From assembly GCA_945863785.1 (NCBI GenBank), contig CAMBAQ010000135.1:1-5417 (forward strand): a DNA stretch of 5,417 bases. Reading direction: 5' to 3'. The stretch is from Chthoniobacter flavus (GTDB lineage: Bacteria > Verrucomicrobiota > Verrucomicrobiia > Chthoniobacterales > Terrimicrobiaceae). This document shows, in pieces, positions 1 to 5,319 of the stretch (its first letter is position 1; each line of letters begins with the position of its first letter). Below the pieces are notes generated by a model that had not been told where the DNA came from, did no database searches, and saw nothing but the letters and a program-made list of their open reading frames with translations. The position numbers were made by a program, and so were the translations under genes.

Positions 1-1
1 G

Positions 2-457
2 GGGATGTCTGTGGTGATCACCCAGTCTCTGGGCGGCACCTTCACTGTGGCGACCCCCGGCGGTCTGGCGCGTATTGACCTCAAGGATGCCGACGCGCTT
101 GGCCTCGATCCAGAAAAAGGAATCGAAAAAATCAAGGTCGAAGGTAGTAAACAAGATGCCGTCTGGAACCAGTTGAAAATGGTTTTTGATCCTGAAATTC
201 CCGTCAATGTCGTTGACCTCGGGCTCATCTATGATTGCCAGCTTACGACTCAAGATGATGGTAAAACGTCCGTTCTTGTGAGGATGACGCTGACGGCTCC
301 TGGTTGCGGGATGGGGCCAACGATCGCGGCTGATGCAAAAAGCAAGATCCTCTCCCTTGAAGGCATTGAGGACGCCGAGGTGGAGTTGGTGTGGGATCCA
401 CCATGGAATCAAGCAATGATCAGTGAGGCGGGAAAGATGAAGCTTGGGATCATTTGA
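2..457 (+). CDS. sufT: SufT-like iron-sulfur cluster assembly protein (MIP18/DUF59 family), 5'-partial
   Basis: The visible 150 residues contain the MIP18/DUF59 core. The hallmark D-P-E-I-P-V-N-V-V-D-L-G-L-I-Y-D lies at about residues 62-77 counting from the Met at position 5. The conserved T-A-P-G-C-G segment has Cys101 (codon 305-307), and the DPPW motif is at 131-134. Proteins of this family help mature iron-sulfur proteins in the cytoplasm, probably by passing on clusters. The segment reading V-I-T-Q-S-L-G-G-T-F-T-V just after the first visible Met is, from memory of SufT proteins, an internal stretch that usually follows about 25-35 residues. The Met at position 5 is therefore probably internal, and the true start lies before the window. 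The frame is open to the left edge and no ribosome site is visible. SufT genes often sit at the end of suf operons, so sufBCDS-type genes may lie to the left; that is inference. The stop codon lies in an inverted repeat (446-461), 18 bp from the stop of the convergent channel gene. Confidence 0.88.
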   Translation, partial: GMSVVITQSLGGTFTVATPGGLARIDLKDADALGLDPEKGIEKIKVEGSKQDAVWNQLKMVFDPEIPVNVVDLGLIYDCQLTTQDDGKTSVLVRMTLTAPGCGMGPTIAADAKSKILSLEGIEDAEVELVWDPPWNQAMISEAGKMKLGII

Positions 458-461
458 TCCC
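446..461. repeat. Short perfect inverted repeat over the sufT stop codon
   Basis: GGGATCA (446-452) and TGATCCC (455-461) are perfect inverted copies separated by 2 bp. They would form a hairpin (6 bp with a 4-base loop) that contains the TGA stop of the sufT-like gene. The following bases are GC-rich with no T-run, so this is not a classical intrinsic terminator. It lies at the junction of two convergent genes and could slow transcription or protect mRNA 3' ends from either side, but chance is also possible. Confidence 0.35.
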
Positions 462-475
462 GCGCGAACGGTTCT

Positions 476-1543
476 CTAGGTTGGGTCTTTTCCGAGGTAT
501 TCGGAAAAGATACGCCCCGTCTCGTCAGTCTCGCTGAGCCTGAGTAACTCGCAGTTCAGCTGCTTTCTTAACGGGCTTCCGAATGGCATGGCGAACCCGT
601 AATTTTCCTTATTAAAGACGGGACCAACCACTGAAATGGGGATGCGGGGGTTTTTGAAATCAAGCACACGCAGGATTGGTGAGTCGTGTACTACGGCGGC
701 AACCTGACCAGCAAGTAGCGCGCTCGTGGCTTCACTCAGTGTGGAGAACGAAAGAACATTGATGCCCTTTTGTTCCAAATAGTGTGCGGCAACCGTGTCA
801 TCTACGACGCCGATAGTCTTGCCATATAAATCCTGCGGTCCGGAAATGGAGCCCTTGAGTTTCTCAATCGTCATTGCCGTGGTGATGGTCGATGTCACGT
901 AGGCCACAGTCACGATGCCGAGCATGATCCATACGAGCATGACTATACGGCCTAAAACTCCAGGGAATCCCTTGTAAGCGGATTTGCCAGTGAGGGCGAG
1001 AGTCACCACATAGTAAAATGCCTCTGCTGCGCCGTCCCTTCTTTTGCTTGGGAAGTCGGGGTTGTGACGGCGCTCAAAAATATAGACGCCGCAGGTCAAT
1101 AGTAAGACCCCCGCTAGGACGAACCAAAAAATCTCAAGTTTGAGAAGGTCCTTCATATCGCGAATCAACCGACGGGAGATCGATTGCTGGTTGTCGGAAA
1201 CGAGAATCTGTAGTCCAGAATGAAAGTAGAGTTGCGAAAAATCGACCACCGAGGCGTTCTCATGGGTGATCGGGGTGTCGGCGACAAGGACATCGATTCG
1301 GCCGTCCGAGACCGCCTGCAAGCCAGCCTCCACTGTTTCAAATGGGGTGTAGTCAAATGTCCAGTTGTTGTTGGCAGCGATTTTTTCCCAAAGATCCACC
1401 GCTGCTCCTGTTGGGACAGGCCCCTTGATGAAGAAGGGTTCCTGCCCTGCCAACCCGGCGCGCAGTTTGCCCTCTGCTTTTGCCGAGGCGCACGAAATAA
1501 AGATGAGCAGTAATACTGCAAGATACTGGCGTACGCTCACCAT
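476..1543 (-). CDS. Prokaryotic ionotropic glutamate receptor-type ligand-gated ion channel
   Basis: This 355-residue protein has the GluR0 layout. A signal peptide (1-23, ending A-K-A) is followed by ligand-binding half S1 (about 25-118), membrane helix M1 (137-156), a pore loop (172-192), an inner helix (196-222) and ligand-binding half S2 (225-352). S1 carries the periplasmic-binding-protein pattern V-D-F-S-Q-x-Y-F-x-S-G-L at 100-111, and S2 has the expected acidic residue in V-H-D (Asp287). A-Y-V-T-S-T-I at 214-220 occupies the place of the SYTANLAAF gate of eukaryotic receptors. The protein should sit in the inner membrane with a periplasmic sensor and pass ions when a small solute binds. 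Two departures stand out: the pore loop reads L-T-G-K-S-A-Y-K-G instead of a GYG filter, and the S1 Arg that holds the ligand alpha-carboxylate is Asn96. Ligand and ion are therefore unknown. The ATG overlaps the end of the upstream corA-like gene by 7 bp and lacks a clear ribosome site, which suggests translational coupling. Confidence 0.85.
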   Translation of the reverse strand: MVSVRQYLAVLLLIFISCASAKAEGKLRAGLAGQEPFFIKGPVPTGAAVDLWEKIAANNNWTFDYTPFETVEAGLQAVSDGRIDVLVADTPITHENASVVDFSQLYFHSGLQILVSDNQQSISRRLIRDMKDLLKLEIFWFVLAGVLLLTCGVYIFERRHNPDFPSKRRDGAAEAFYYVVTLALTGKSAYKGFPGVLGRIVMLVWIMLGIVTVAYVTSTITTAMTIEKLKGSISGPQDLYGKTIGVVDDTVAAHYLEQKGINVLSFSTLSEATSALLAGQVAAVVHDSPILRVLDFKNPRIPISVVGPVFNKENYGFAMPFGSPLRKQLNCELLRLSETDETGRIFSEYLGKDPT

Positions 1544-2607
1544 TTCCGAACTTTCGAAATCCAGAATACGCTGAATGCGGATCCTACAGCGAGAATGTTA
1601 ATGATGTAGAACGGCCAAAGATCATTTTCCATCGGGATCGGTAGCCTGACATTCATGGAAAAAATGCCGACCACGAGATTGGCCAGCATGATGGCAATCG
1701 TCCAAATCGTGAAATGCTTGATGAGGACGTTCAAGTTGTGGCTCACGATTGAAGCCCTAGCGTCCATGAGGCCGGCGATAACTTGTGAGTAGATCTCCGA
1801 GCGGCGTAGACACTGTTGGTTTTCGATCACGATATCTTCGAGTGTTCGAGTTTGATCGTGATCGAAGCCGAGTTTTTCTGCACAGGACTTCATTTTGTCA
1901 AATAATGCCCCGTTCGAGTTGATGGCGTTCAGGATGTAGACCAAGCTTTTCTCCAAGGCGAACATGTTGAGGAGATATCTGGTTTCCATCGATGTGATGA
2001 TTCTCCGTTCGAGAGAATCCGAAAGCATGTTGATGGCTTTCAAATGGCCTTCAAAGTGATTGATGCTTTGGTAAAGCAAGCGAAGGATCACATCTTGGAT
2101 GCAAAACACACGCAAGGCGACGCGTCCCTCGAAAAGCGGGGCATCATCTGGCATCACTATTACCAAGCGATCCTCGTGCAGAAATATGCCAGTCGATGTC
2201 ATCTTCAGCAGGAAGTTGTCATCGGCAGAAAAACTCTTCGGGCGCTTGAAAATGATCGCAGCATGATCAGCTTCAAACTCCAGACGTGATAACTCATCAG
2301 GGTCCAATGAAGACTGCAAGGTGTGGTAATCGATGTTGTAGTACTCCATCAAGTCCGCCTCATCCTCGATCGTTGGACTATTAAAGACGATGATCTGGGC
2401 CTCTTCGGGTTCGCAGCGCACCACCGTTCCGGCTTCTTCTGCCACACGGAAATAGGTGCGCAGTCCTCCACGCTGCTTGCCTTTGTCGCCATCTGCTGGC
2501 GACTCGATTTCCGCAGGTATGATCATCCCACAACAATCTGACGATTTTCCAAAGCTCGTCGATCCGAATTTTGGCAAACAGAGCGCGAATTTCGTCCCAA
2601 GGGGCAT
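1537..2607 (-). CDS. CorA-like divalent cation transporter with an SMN variant of the GMN motif
   Basis: The 356-residue reading has a soluble N-terminal domain (about 48-165), a long helical region (165-300) and two C-terminal membrane helices (about 300-318 and 331-350) joined by a short loop. It ends with a basic tail K-V-R-K-W. This is the CorA/Mrs2 fold: pentameric inner-membrane channels for Mg2+ or other divalent ions. The family signature GMN at the end of the first membrane helix is Ser317-Met318-Asn319 here (codons 1651-1659), so the substrate is uncertain. E. coli CorA has 316 residues. The first 27 residues here (three Cys, no domain character) may not be translated; the alternative start is Met28, with its ATG at 2524-2526. 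AGGAGG at 2610-2615 lies only 2 bases before the ATG at 2605-2607, which is too close to be ideal, so the start is unsettled. The gene is first in a probable operon with the channel gene and diverges from the esterase gene, 35 bp away. Confidence 0.85.
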   Translation of the reverse strand: MPLGTKFALCLPKFGSTSFGKSSDCCGMIIPAEIESPADGDKGKQRGGLRTYFRVAEEAGTVVRCEPEEAQIIVFNSPTIEDEADLMEYYNIDYHTLQSSLDPDELSRLEFEADHAAIIFKRPKSFSADDNFLLKMTSTGIFLHEDRLVIVMPDDAPLFEGRVALRVFCIQDVILRLLYQSINHFEGHLKAINMLSDSLERRIITSMETRYLLNMFALEKSLVYILNAINSNGALFDKMKSCAEKLGFDHDQTRTLEDIVIENQQCLRRSEIYSQVIAGLMDARASIVSHNLNVLIKHFTIWTIAIMLANLVVGIFSMNVRLPIPMENDLWPFYIINILAVGSAFSVFWISKVRKW

Positions 2608-2635
2608 TGCCTCCTAGTCGCTCTCGGTTTAGTAT
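2607..2635 (+). promoter_or_regulatory. Candidate sigma70-type promoter of the CBM20-esterase gene
   Basis: TTGCCT (2607-2612) and TAGTAT (2630-2635) are separated by 17 bp and match the -35 and -10 consensus at four of six positions each. Transcription would begin near 2641-2643, essentially at the ATG at 2643, giving a leaderless or nearly leaderless mRNA. This fits the lack of a Shine-Dalgarno sequence and the in-frame TGA at 2637-2639. The promoter would overlap the translation start region of the divergent corA-like gene. Confidence 0.4.
2610..2615 (-). promoter_or_regulatory. Strong Shine-Dalgarno sequence ahead of the corA-like gene
   Basis: The minus strand reads AGGAGG here, the only perfect ribosome-binding sequence found ahead of a gene in the window. 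It is 2 bases from the ATG at 2605-2607 but 9 bases from a TTG at 2598-2600. That TTG opens a 25-codon reading frame whose TGA (2523-2525) overlaps the alternative corA ATG (2524-2526) as ATGA. The site could serve either the long corA start, by poor spacing, or the short leader frame. Confidence 0.5.
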
Positions 2636-2642
2636 TTGATGC

Positions 2643-3734
2643 ATGAGCCAGATTCGATTTCAAATCGTGCCCCCGATCGATCGCCCCGAATCCCCGATTT
2701 TCATTACGGGTAGCCACCCCAGCCTCGGTGAATGGAAGCAAGATCGTGCGCTGAAACTCAATTGGGCCCCTCCGTTTCATGTTGGAGAGATCGAGTCCGA
2801 TACAGGTCATCATTTTGATTATAAGATTACGCGAGGGAGTTGGGAGACCGAAGCGGTGGACGCCTATGGACATGTTCCGAGCAATTTTTTTCACGACGTC
2901 TGGCTCGATGCCACCCGGCACCACACGATAGCGGATTGGAAGGACAGGTATGCTGGGCGACTCACGCATGAGCGTATTCACTCCCGCATTCTTGCCGGCA
3001 CGCGTGACCTGCTCATTTGGCTTCCGCCCACCTATGGAAGTGATTCTCTGCATCGCTTCCCGATTCTCATTCTTCACGATGGTGACAATGTCTTCGATCC
3101 CGCTACGAGTGCCATTTCTGGTGTGGACTGGGCTGCGGACGAGTCCATCAAAACTCTCTCTAGACGTGCTGTTTTACCGGAAACGATCGTTGTGGCCGTT
3201 TGCCATCCGGAAGGTTTTTCCGACGACAACGCCTCCCTGCGGGACTTCGATCTATCTCCAGAGTTGAGCGGCGCTGCCTATGCTCATTTTATTGCGGAGG
3301 AACTCGTGCCTCATATGGATGAGCATTATCGAACTATTCCCAAGCCGATATCTCGCATTCTCGGTGGCGCATCACTGGGTGCCTTGAATTCCTTCTATCT
3401 CGCACTCAACCATCCTGGTGTTTTTGGTGGCTTTCTCTGTCTCTCGACATCTTTTGAGGATGTATCTCAATCCGTACCAGATCGCTCCGCCCTCTTGATC
3501 GCTCTCGCTGATAAAACAAATTTAGATTCCTCTACGCGTATTTATTTCGACTATGGTGACCAAGGACTCGATGAATGCTATGAGGGTTATCACAAAATCC
3601 TCGGTTGCCTTCTGCGCGAAAAAGGGTGGAAGGATGGGGAGGAGTTCCTGATTCAGAGGATCGTCGGCGGATCCCATAGTGAGATCTCCTGGCGCAACCG
3701 CCTTGGGGATGCGCTCGCTTTTCTCTCGAGGTAA
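2643..3734 (+). CDS. CBM20-type carbohydrate-binding domain fused to an alpha/beta-hydrolase esterase
   Basis: Residues 1 to about 100 resemble a starch-binding CBM20 module: F-I-T-G-S-H-P-S-L-G-E-W at 20-31, then F-D-Y-K-I-T-R-G-S-W-E at 58-69. A PF00756-type (esterase D/enterochelin-esterase-like) hydrolase domain follows from about 110. It has L-H-D-G-D-N-V-F-D at 144-152, the nucleophile elbow G-A-S-L-G with Ser244 (codon 3372-3374) and the catalytic His345 in G-G-S-H (codon 3675-3677). The acid is probably one of Asp303, Asp306 or Asp310. The protein should hydrolyse an ester, perhaps on or near a glucan, but the substrate cannot be read from sequence. There is no signal peptide, so it is probably cytoplasmic, which suggests glycogen or an imported sugar ester rather than extracellular starch. 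The start is firm because a TGA lies two codons upstream in the same frame. It diverges from the corA-like gene and ends 12 bp from the convergent secreted-protein gene. Confidence 0.85.
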   Translation: MSQIRFQIVPPIDRPESPIFITGSHPSLGEWKQDRALKLNWAPPFHVGEIESDTGHHFDYKITRGSWETEAVDAYGHVPSNFFHDVWLDATRHHTIADWKDRYAGRLTHERIHSRILAGTRDLLIWLPPTYGSDSLHRFPILILHDGDNVFDPATSAISGVDWAADESIKTLSRRAVLPETIVVAVCHPEGFSDDNASLRDFDLSPELSGAAYAHFIAEELVPHMDEHYRTIPKPISRILGGASLGALNSFYLALNHPGVFGGFLCLSTSFEDVSQSVPDRSALLIALADKTNLDSSTRIYFDYGDQGLDECYEGYHKILGCLLREKGWKDGEEFLIQRIVGGSHSEISWRNRLGDALAFLSR

Positions 3735-3746
3735 GAGGCCGCGTTT

Positions 3747-4271
3747 TTAGTTGTCTTTGTAGTGAAGGCTCATGATCCGGATGGTCTCGGAGTCCTTGTT
3801 TGCGGTATACAAAAATAACCGCAAAGACATGTGCCCCTGTGTCCATTGATGGCCGAACAAAGTTAGTAAGACATCTCCATCGCGGTTCTTCTCTCGGGTC
3901 AGTAGTTGACCGCTTCCGAATTTAGAATCGATGTTCTGTCGGATCTCGTCATAAAACTCGCCGTACTTAACGGTGTCCCATGCGGCATCTCCGTACTGAA
4001 GTTCGATCTCCGAGAGAGCGTCACTGTCGAAATAAAAAATCGCCTTTAAAAGTAGCTTTTGAGGAATTCCTTGGACGCCGAGCGCAGTTCGCTCACCCAC
4101 GGTTTTGCGTTCCACTATTCTGGCCTTGGTCCCTTGAATCAACTTCTCCACCTTTTTCTGCGAGTCACCCCACTGAAAATTATAGGGCACCCGCATCTCT
4201 TGAATCGCAGAAGCCGCCCTTGGAAACAGGCATAGAGTCGCGACTAAAATAGCAAAATGGGATAATCTCAT
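3747..4271 (-). CDS. Small secreted or periplasmic protein of unknown function
   Basis: I do not recognise a family. From the ATG at 4269-4271 the protein has 174 residues and begins with a clean signal peptide: basic start M-R, hydrophobic core 5-18, and A-S-A cleavage motif at 20-22. The frame also opens at a TTG (4278-4280) and a GTG (4272-4274), but the ATG gives the most normal signal peptide. The mature part has F-Q-W-G-D-S at 32-37 followed by a helix, a pattern common in small exported proteins with an F-x-x-G-x-S turn. It also has alternating beta-type segments (A-I-F-Y-F-D at 77-82, I-E-L-Q-Y at 89-93) and a C-terminal amphipathic strand region. It contains no Cys after the signal peptide, so it is neither a lipoprotein nor disulfide-bonded. 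No ribosome site is visible. It converges on the esterase gene with 12 bp between stops and has no co-directional partner in the window. Confidence 0.75.
   Translation of the reverse strand: MRLSHFAILVATLCLFPRAASAIQEMRVPYNFQWGDSQKKVEKLIQGTKARIVERKTVGERTALGVQGIPQKLLLKAIFYFDSDALSEIELQYGDAAWDTVKYGEFYDEIRQNIDSKFGSGQLLTREKNRDGDVLLTLFGHQWTQGHMSLRLFLYTANKDSETIRIMSLHYKDN
3799..3825. repeat. Intragenic 8-bp inverted repeat
   Basis: TTTGCGGT (3799-3806) and ACCGCAAA (3818-3825) are perfect inverted copies around an 11-bp A-rich loop. They lie inside the 3' part of the secreted-protein gene, just past the convergent esterase gene. There is no adjoining T-run, so this is not an intrinsic terminator. It may be coincidental, or it may limit read-through from the esterase gene. 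Confidence 0.3.
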
Positions 4272-4486
4272 CACAATCAAACTGCAAAGATACAGACCCG
4301 CGCCCCGATCGTCTCGAAAAAAATCTTTTTAAAAGTATTTGCCAACGTGAAGTAAATGAGCGAAGGATGGCACTTGCAGATGTGGTCGTGATTTGGTGGA
4401 CATCCTGTAGGCAGATCCTCAGGTAGTTTGAAACCCGGCAGTCGGGAACAGGCCTCGATCCCAATGCGTTAATAAATAGTAAAACC
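4272..4486. other. Divergent intergenic region ahead of the RRM gene
   Basis: This 215-bp stretch holds no convincing gene and must contain the promoters of the secreted-protein gene (-) and the RRM gene (+). I could not find a pair of -35 and -10 boxes with good spacing for either. It contains an A/T-rich patch (4318-4340), a small hairpin CCCG-(5)-CGGG at 4434-4446, and an A/T-rich run (4470-4484) immediately before the RRM start. No Shine-Dalgarno sequence precedes the ATG at 4487. The length would allow a structured 5' leader, as is known for some cold-induced RNA-binding protein genes, but the sequence alone does not show one. Confidence 0.5.
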
Positions 4487-4885
4487 ATGGGTAATAAACT
4501 CTACGTCGGCAACCTGTCATTCAACACGACAGAGATTGCCATTCAAGACCTGTTCTCCCAGTGCGGCTCGGTTTCCGAAGTCATGCTGATGCAGGATAAG
4601 TTCACAGGCCGCTCACGCGGATTCGCCTTCGTAACGATGGGATCCGATTCAGAGGCACAAGCAGCAGTAAGCCAAATGCACGGCAAAGAATTAGACGGTC
4701 GTGCGCTCACCGTTAACGAAGCCCGTCCACGTGAAGATCGCCCTCCAGGTGGCGGTGGTGGTGGATTCGACGGCCCACGTCGTGACTTCCGCAGTGGCGG
4801 CGGTGGCGGTGGTGGTCGTGATGATCGCCGCGGTGGTGGCGGTGGCGGTGGCGGCGGTGGACGCCGCGAATACGGCCGTCGCTAA
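4487..4885 (+). CDS. RRM-domain RNA-binding protein with glycine/arginine-rich tail
   Basis: The 132-residue protein starts with one RNA recognition motif (about 4-80). RNP2 is L-Y-V-G-N-L at 5-10 and RNP1 is R-G-F-A-F-V-T-M at 44-51, keeping the two aromatic RNA-stacking positions of RNP1 (Phe46 and Phe48) and Tyr6 of RNP2. The tail (81-132) is almost only Gly, Arg and Asp, with runs of seven and ten glycines separated by basic clusters, ending R-R-E-Y-G-R-R. Such proteins occur in cyanobacteria, Verrucomicrobiota and other phyla. They bind single-stranded RNA, often with cold-related or post-transcriptional roles. The Gly/Arg tail resembles RGG regions that add nonspecific RNA binding and may drive self-association. 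The tail begins after R-P-P-G (85-88), a stalling sequence for ribosomes lacking EF-P. Glycine codons are GGT/GGC-rich, giving a repetitive DNA tract. No Shine-Dalgarno sequence is visible; the gene is monocistronic, bounded by the terminator at 4904-4940. Confidence 0.93.
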   Translation: MGNKLYVGNLSFNTTEIAIQDLFSQCGSVSEVMLMQDKFTGRSRGFAFVTMGSDSEAQAAVSQMHGKELDGRALTVNEARPREDRPPGGGGGGFDGPRRDFRSGGGGGGGRDDRRGGGGGGGGGGRREYGRR

Positions 4886-4897
4886 TTTTTAGCGATG
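4877..4897 (+). repeat. Hairpin spanning the RRM stop codon
   Basis: Bases 4877-4885 can pair with 4889-4897 over 9 bp (one G-U pair) around a TTT loop. The stem contains the last Arg codon and the TAA stop. It sits 6 bases before the intrinsic terminator stem, giving two stacked hairpins at the mRNA 3' end. It has no T-run of its own; a role in mRNA stability is possible. Confidence 0.4.
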
Positions 4898-4903
4898 TCT
4901 TTC

Positions 4904-4940
4904 AAAGGGCATCCGGAGAAATCCGGGTGTCCTTTTTTTT
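4904..4940 (+). terminator. Strong rho-independent terminator of the RRM gene
   Basis: The 14-bp stem (4904-4917 with 4922-4935) is complete apart from two G-U pairs and is closed by a GAAA tetraloop (4918-4921). An eight-T run (4933-4940) follows directly and overlaps the stem base. It starts 18 bases after the RRM stop codon. The A-run at the left base of the stem (4904-4906) is only three bases, so efficient termination is expected for plus-strand transcripts only. Confidence 0.92.
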
Positions 4941-5001
4941 GCCGTTTTTTCGCCCCCTTAGAAGTTGTATCACTGAGAAAAACTCGCCCCCGAGAAGAAA
5001 C

Positions 5002-5026
5002 ATCATCCAGCATGTGGATGGTTTTT
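5002..5026 (+). terminator. Possible weak second terminator upstream of the tRNA
   Basis: ATCATCCA (5002-5009) pairs with TGGATGGT (5015-5022) over 8 bp with one G-U pair and a 5-base loop, followed by a T-run of five (5022-5026). It could catch read-through before the tRNA promoter. The short T-run and moderate stem make it uncertain. Confidence 0.35.
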
Positions 5027-5079
5027 GACTTCCCTACGCAATGTCTAGGAAGAAAAAAATCGTTTCTTATTTTTTCTGA

Positions 5080-5108
5080 TTGACGTTCACGCGGCAGACT
5101 CATATCTT
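5080..5108 (+). promoter_or_regulatory. Sigma70-type promoter of tRNA-Gly
   Basis: TTGACG (5080-5085) and TATCTT (5103-5108) are 17 bp apart and match the consensus at five and four of six positions. Initiation would fall near 5114-5116, giving a precursor with a 5' leader of only about 4-6 bases before the tRNA at 5120. The T-rich stretch just upstream (5061-5077) resembles an UP-type element, which is typical of stable RNA genes. Confidence 0.72.
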
Positions 5109-5119
5109 AAAAAAGCAAT

Positions 5120-5319
<200 letters not shown>

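Noticed and set aside
1165..1521. A 118-codon minus-strand frame inside the receptor gene
   Set aside because: It overlaps the signal peptide and S1 domain of the receptor in another frame and is Arg/Pro/Ser-rich, typical of a shadow.
2381..2644. An 87-codon minus-strand frame with a plausible-looking N-terminus that starts at the same ATGCAT as the esterase gene
   Set aside because: It overlaps corA out of frame, has no ribosome site, and its second half is Arg-rich and low in structure as expected for a shadow frame. A frameshift joining it to corA was considered but nothing in corA demands it.
2523..3077. A 184-codon minus-strand open frame antisense to the esterase gene
   Set aside because: The opposite frame has clear domains and catalytic residues. 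This one has shadow-like composition. Only its last 25 codons were kept, as a possible leader ORF.
4746..4860. G-quadruplex in the GGT/GGC repeat of the RRM tail
   Set aside because: Most G-runs are only two bases long, so at best weak two-layer structures could form. The pattern is fully explained by glycine codons.
4701..4892. An Ala/Val-rich 63-codon plus-strand frame over the glycine tail
   Set aside because: It is the shifted reading of GGT/GGC repeats (GTG, GCG and similar codons), overlapping a confident RRM gene.
4882..5103. Small frames on both strands between the RRM gene and the tRNA
   Set aside because: They cover the terminator, a second hairpin and the tRNA promoter, and encode Lys/Phe-rich peptides from T-runs and A-runs.
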